Positions 22,121 to 22,955 of a DNA stretch of 22,955 nucleotides are shown piece after piece; positions within the stretch are counted from its first letter, which is position 1, and the number at the start of each line of letters is the position of its first letter. The stretch is from Spartobacteria bacterium (lineage in GTDB: Bacteria > Verrucomicrobiota > Verrucomicrobiia > Chthoniobacterales > Chthoniobacteraceae), in assembly GCA_025355595.1 (NCBI GenBank), contig JANXZI010000015.1, forward strand, positions 1-22,955, in the 5' to 3' direction. The notes under the pieces were generated by a model. That model saw nothing but the letters and a program-made list of their open reading frames with translations, was not told the origin of the DNA and ran no database searches. Position numbers and translations under genes: made by a program.

Positions 22121-22955
22121 GGGCTTCCCAGCACCAGCGAGCAATTCGCTCCACCGAAGCCGAACGCATTGTTCATCGCATGGCGGAAGCGATGCGCGCG
22201 TGCCGTGTTCGGAACCACATCAATGTCGCACGCAGGATCCGGCGTGCGGTGATGCAACGTCGGCGGCAGCCACTGGTCGCGCAGCGCGAGCGCGCAGATT
22301 GCCGTCTCCATCGCGGCAGTCGCACCGAGCGGATGGGCGGTGAACGGCTTCGTCCCGCTCACGGGCGGCGGCGCGTCACCGAACACATTGCGAATGCACA
22401 GAACTTCATTCGCGTCGTTGAGTTGCGTGCTGCTCGCGTGCGGATTGATGTAGCCGATGTCGCGCGGTTGCACGCGTGCGTCGGCGAGCGCGGCGCGCAT
22501 GCACGCGGTCACGCATTCGCCGTCGGGCGCGGGGCTCGTCATATGAAAGGCGTCGTTGTTCAGCGCGTAACCGAGCACCTCGGCATAGATGCGCGCGCCA
22601 CGGCGCACGGCGTGGCCGTATTCCTCGATCACCAGCGAACACGCGCCCTCGCCCATCACGAAGCCGTCGCGATTTTTGTCGAATGGCCTGCACGCGAATG
22701 CCGCGGGCTCGCCTTGCCAGCGGCTCATCGTGCGGATGAAGTCGAACGCACCGAACGTGAGCGGGCTCAGCGGAGCCTCGGCACCTCCGGCGATCATCAC
22801 GTCGGCCCAGCCGTCGCGGATGTAGCGCAGCGCTTCGCCCACGGCGACCGCGCCGCTCGCGCAGGAATTGGAATTCGTCGTGCCGACTCCGCGGAAGCCG
22901 CACTCGATCGCGATGTTGCTGTGTGCGCTGCCGCCGAAGACTTGCAGCGCGAGCG
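22117..22955 (-). CDS. Beta-ketoacyl-ACP synthase (FabF-like), N-terminus beyond the right edge
   Basis: The last 279 or so residues of a condensing enzyme that joins malonyl-ACP to a growing acyl chain in the cytoplasm; a full FabF is near 410. Active-site residues are all visible: the nucleophilic cysteine in TTNSNSCASGAVAVGEALR (30th residue from the edge, 22867-22865), the first histidine in YINPHASSTQLND, the second in GTKPFTAHPLGATAAME, and the closing NNAFGFGGANCSLVL. PFDKNRDGFVMGEGA is also typical of KAS II. The tripeptide after the cysteine is A-S-G where FabF often has A-T-G or A-T-S. It could belong to general fatty-acid synthesis or to a specialised lipid or polyene pathway; the neighbours to the right, not visible, would decide. 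It ends within a REP-like element, upstream of the isomerase gene. Confidence 0.94.
   Translation of the reverse strand, partial: LALQVFGGSAHSNIAIECGFRGVGTTNSNSCASGAVAVGEALRYIRDGWADVMIAGGAEAPLSPLTFGAFDFIRTMSRWQGEPAAFACRPFDKNRDGFVMGEGACSLVIEEYGHAVRRGARIYAEVLGYALNNDAFHMTSPAPDGECVTACMRAALADARVQPRDIGYINPHASSTQLNDANEVLCIRNVFGDAPPPVSGTKPFTAHPLGATAAMETAICALALRDQWLPPTLHHRTPDPACDIDVVPNTARAHRFRHAMNNAFGFGGANCSLVLGSP

Overview
The window is GC-rich, tightly packed Gram-negative DNA. Twelve genes appear complete and two are cut by the window edges. No RNA gene, CRISPR array, integrase or insertion sequence was seen. The combination of Tat-signal sugar isomerase, YfiR-family protein beside TonB receptors, an alternative-function chemosensory cluster and mostly weak Shine-Dalgarno sites would fit a Verrucomicrobiota-like bacterium, but that placement is inference. 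The sequence alone supports an outer-membrane-bearing bacterium with a dedicated chemosensory array and no flagellar genes in view.

Left block (1-7744, all minus strand, transcribed right to left): two TonB-dependent outer-membrane receptors, a small periplasmic YfiR-family protein, a CHASE8-like/HAMP chemoreceptor, and a response regulator with PAS domains that runs off the left edge. YfiR proteins are known as periplasmic repressors of the CHASE8-type diguanylate cyclase YfiN. Here the partner carries a chemoreceptor signalling domain instead of GGDEF.

Central block (7909-21052, all plus strand): CheW, a broken cheR start, an orphan family-5 solute-binding protein, a four-helix-bundle chemoreceptor, CheW, CheR-TPR, CheW, a CHASE3/tandem-HAMP chemoreceptor, CheA-REC, CheB and a REC-histidine kinase. 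Receptor, CheW, CheR-TPR, CheW, CheA-REC, CheB is the order of the Pseudomonas Wsp surface-sensing operon (WspA-B-C-D-E-F). A second receptor is inserted before CheA, and the position of the output protein WspR (REC-GGDEF) is taken by a REC-histidine kinase. Four ATGA overlaps or near-contacts indicate translational coupling. The first CheW is a duplicate of the second, and it drags along the first codons of cheR, now broken by a stop codon.

Right block (21070-22955, minus strand): a Tat-exported sugar-phosphate isomerase/epimerase-like protein, and the C-terminal two-thirds of a beta-ketoacyl-ACP synthase. Between them lies an inverted pair of REP-like palindromes with GTAG heads, one of which supplies the stop codon of the synthase.

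Working model (inference): three chemoreceptors with different sensor domains (CHASE8-like with YfiR, four-helix bundle, CHASE3), and possibly the solute-binding protein, feed one CheA-REC kinase. Adaptation runs through CheR-TPR and CheB, and output goes by phosphotransfer to the REC-histidine kinase and perhaps the REC-PAS regulator, rather than directly to a flagellar motor or a GGDEF protein.
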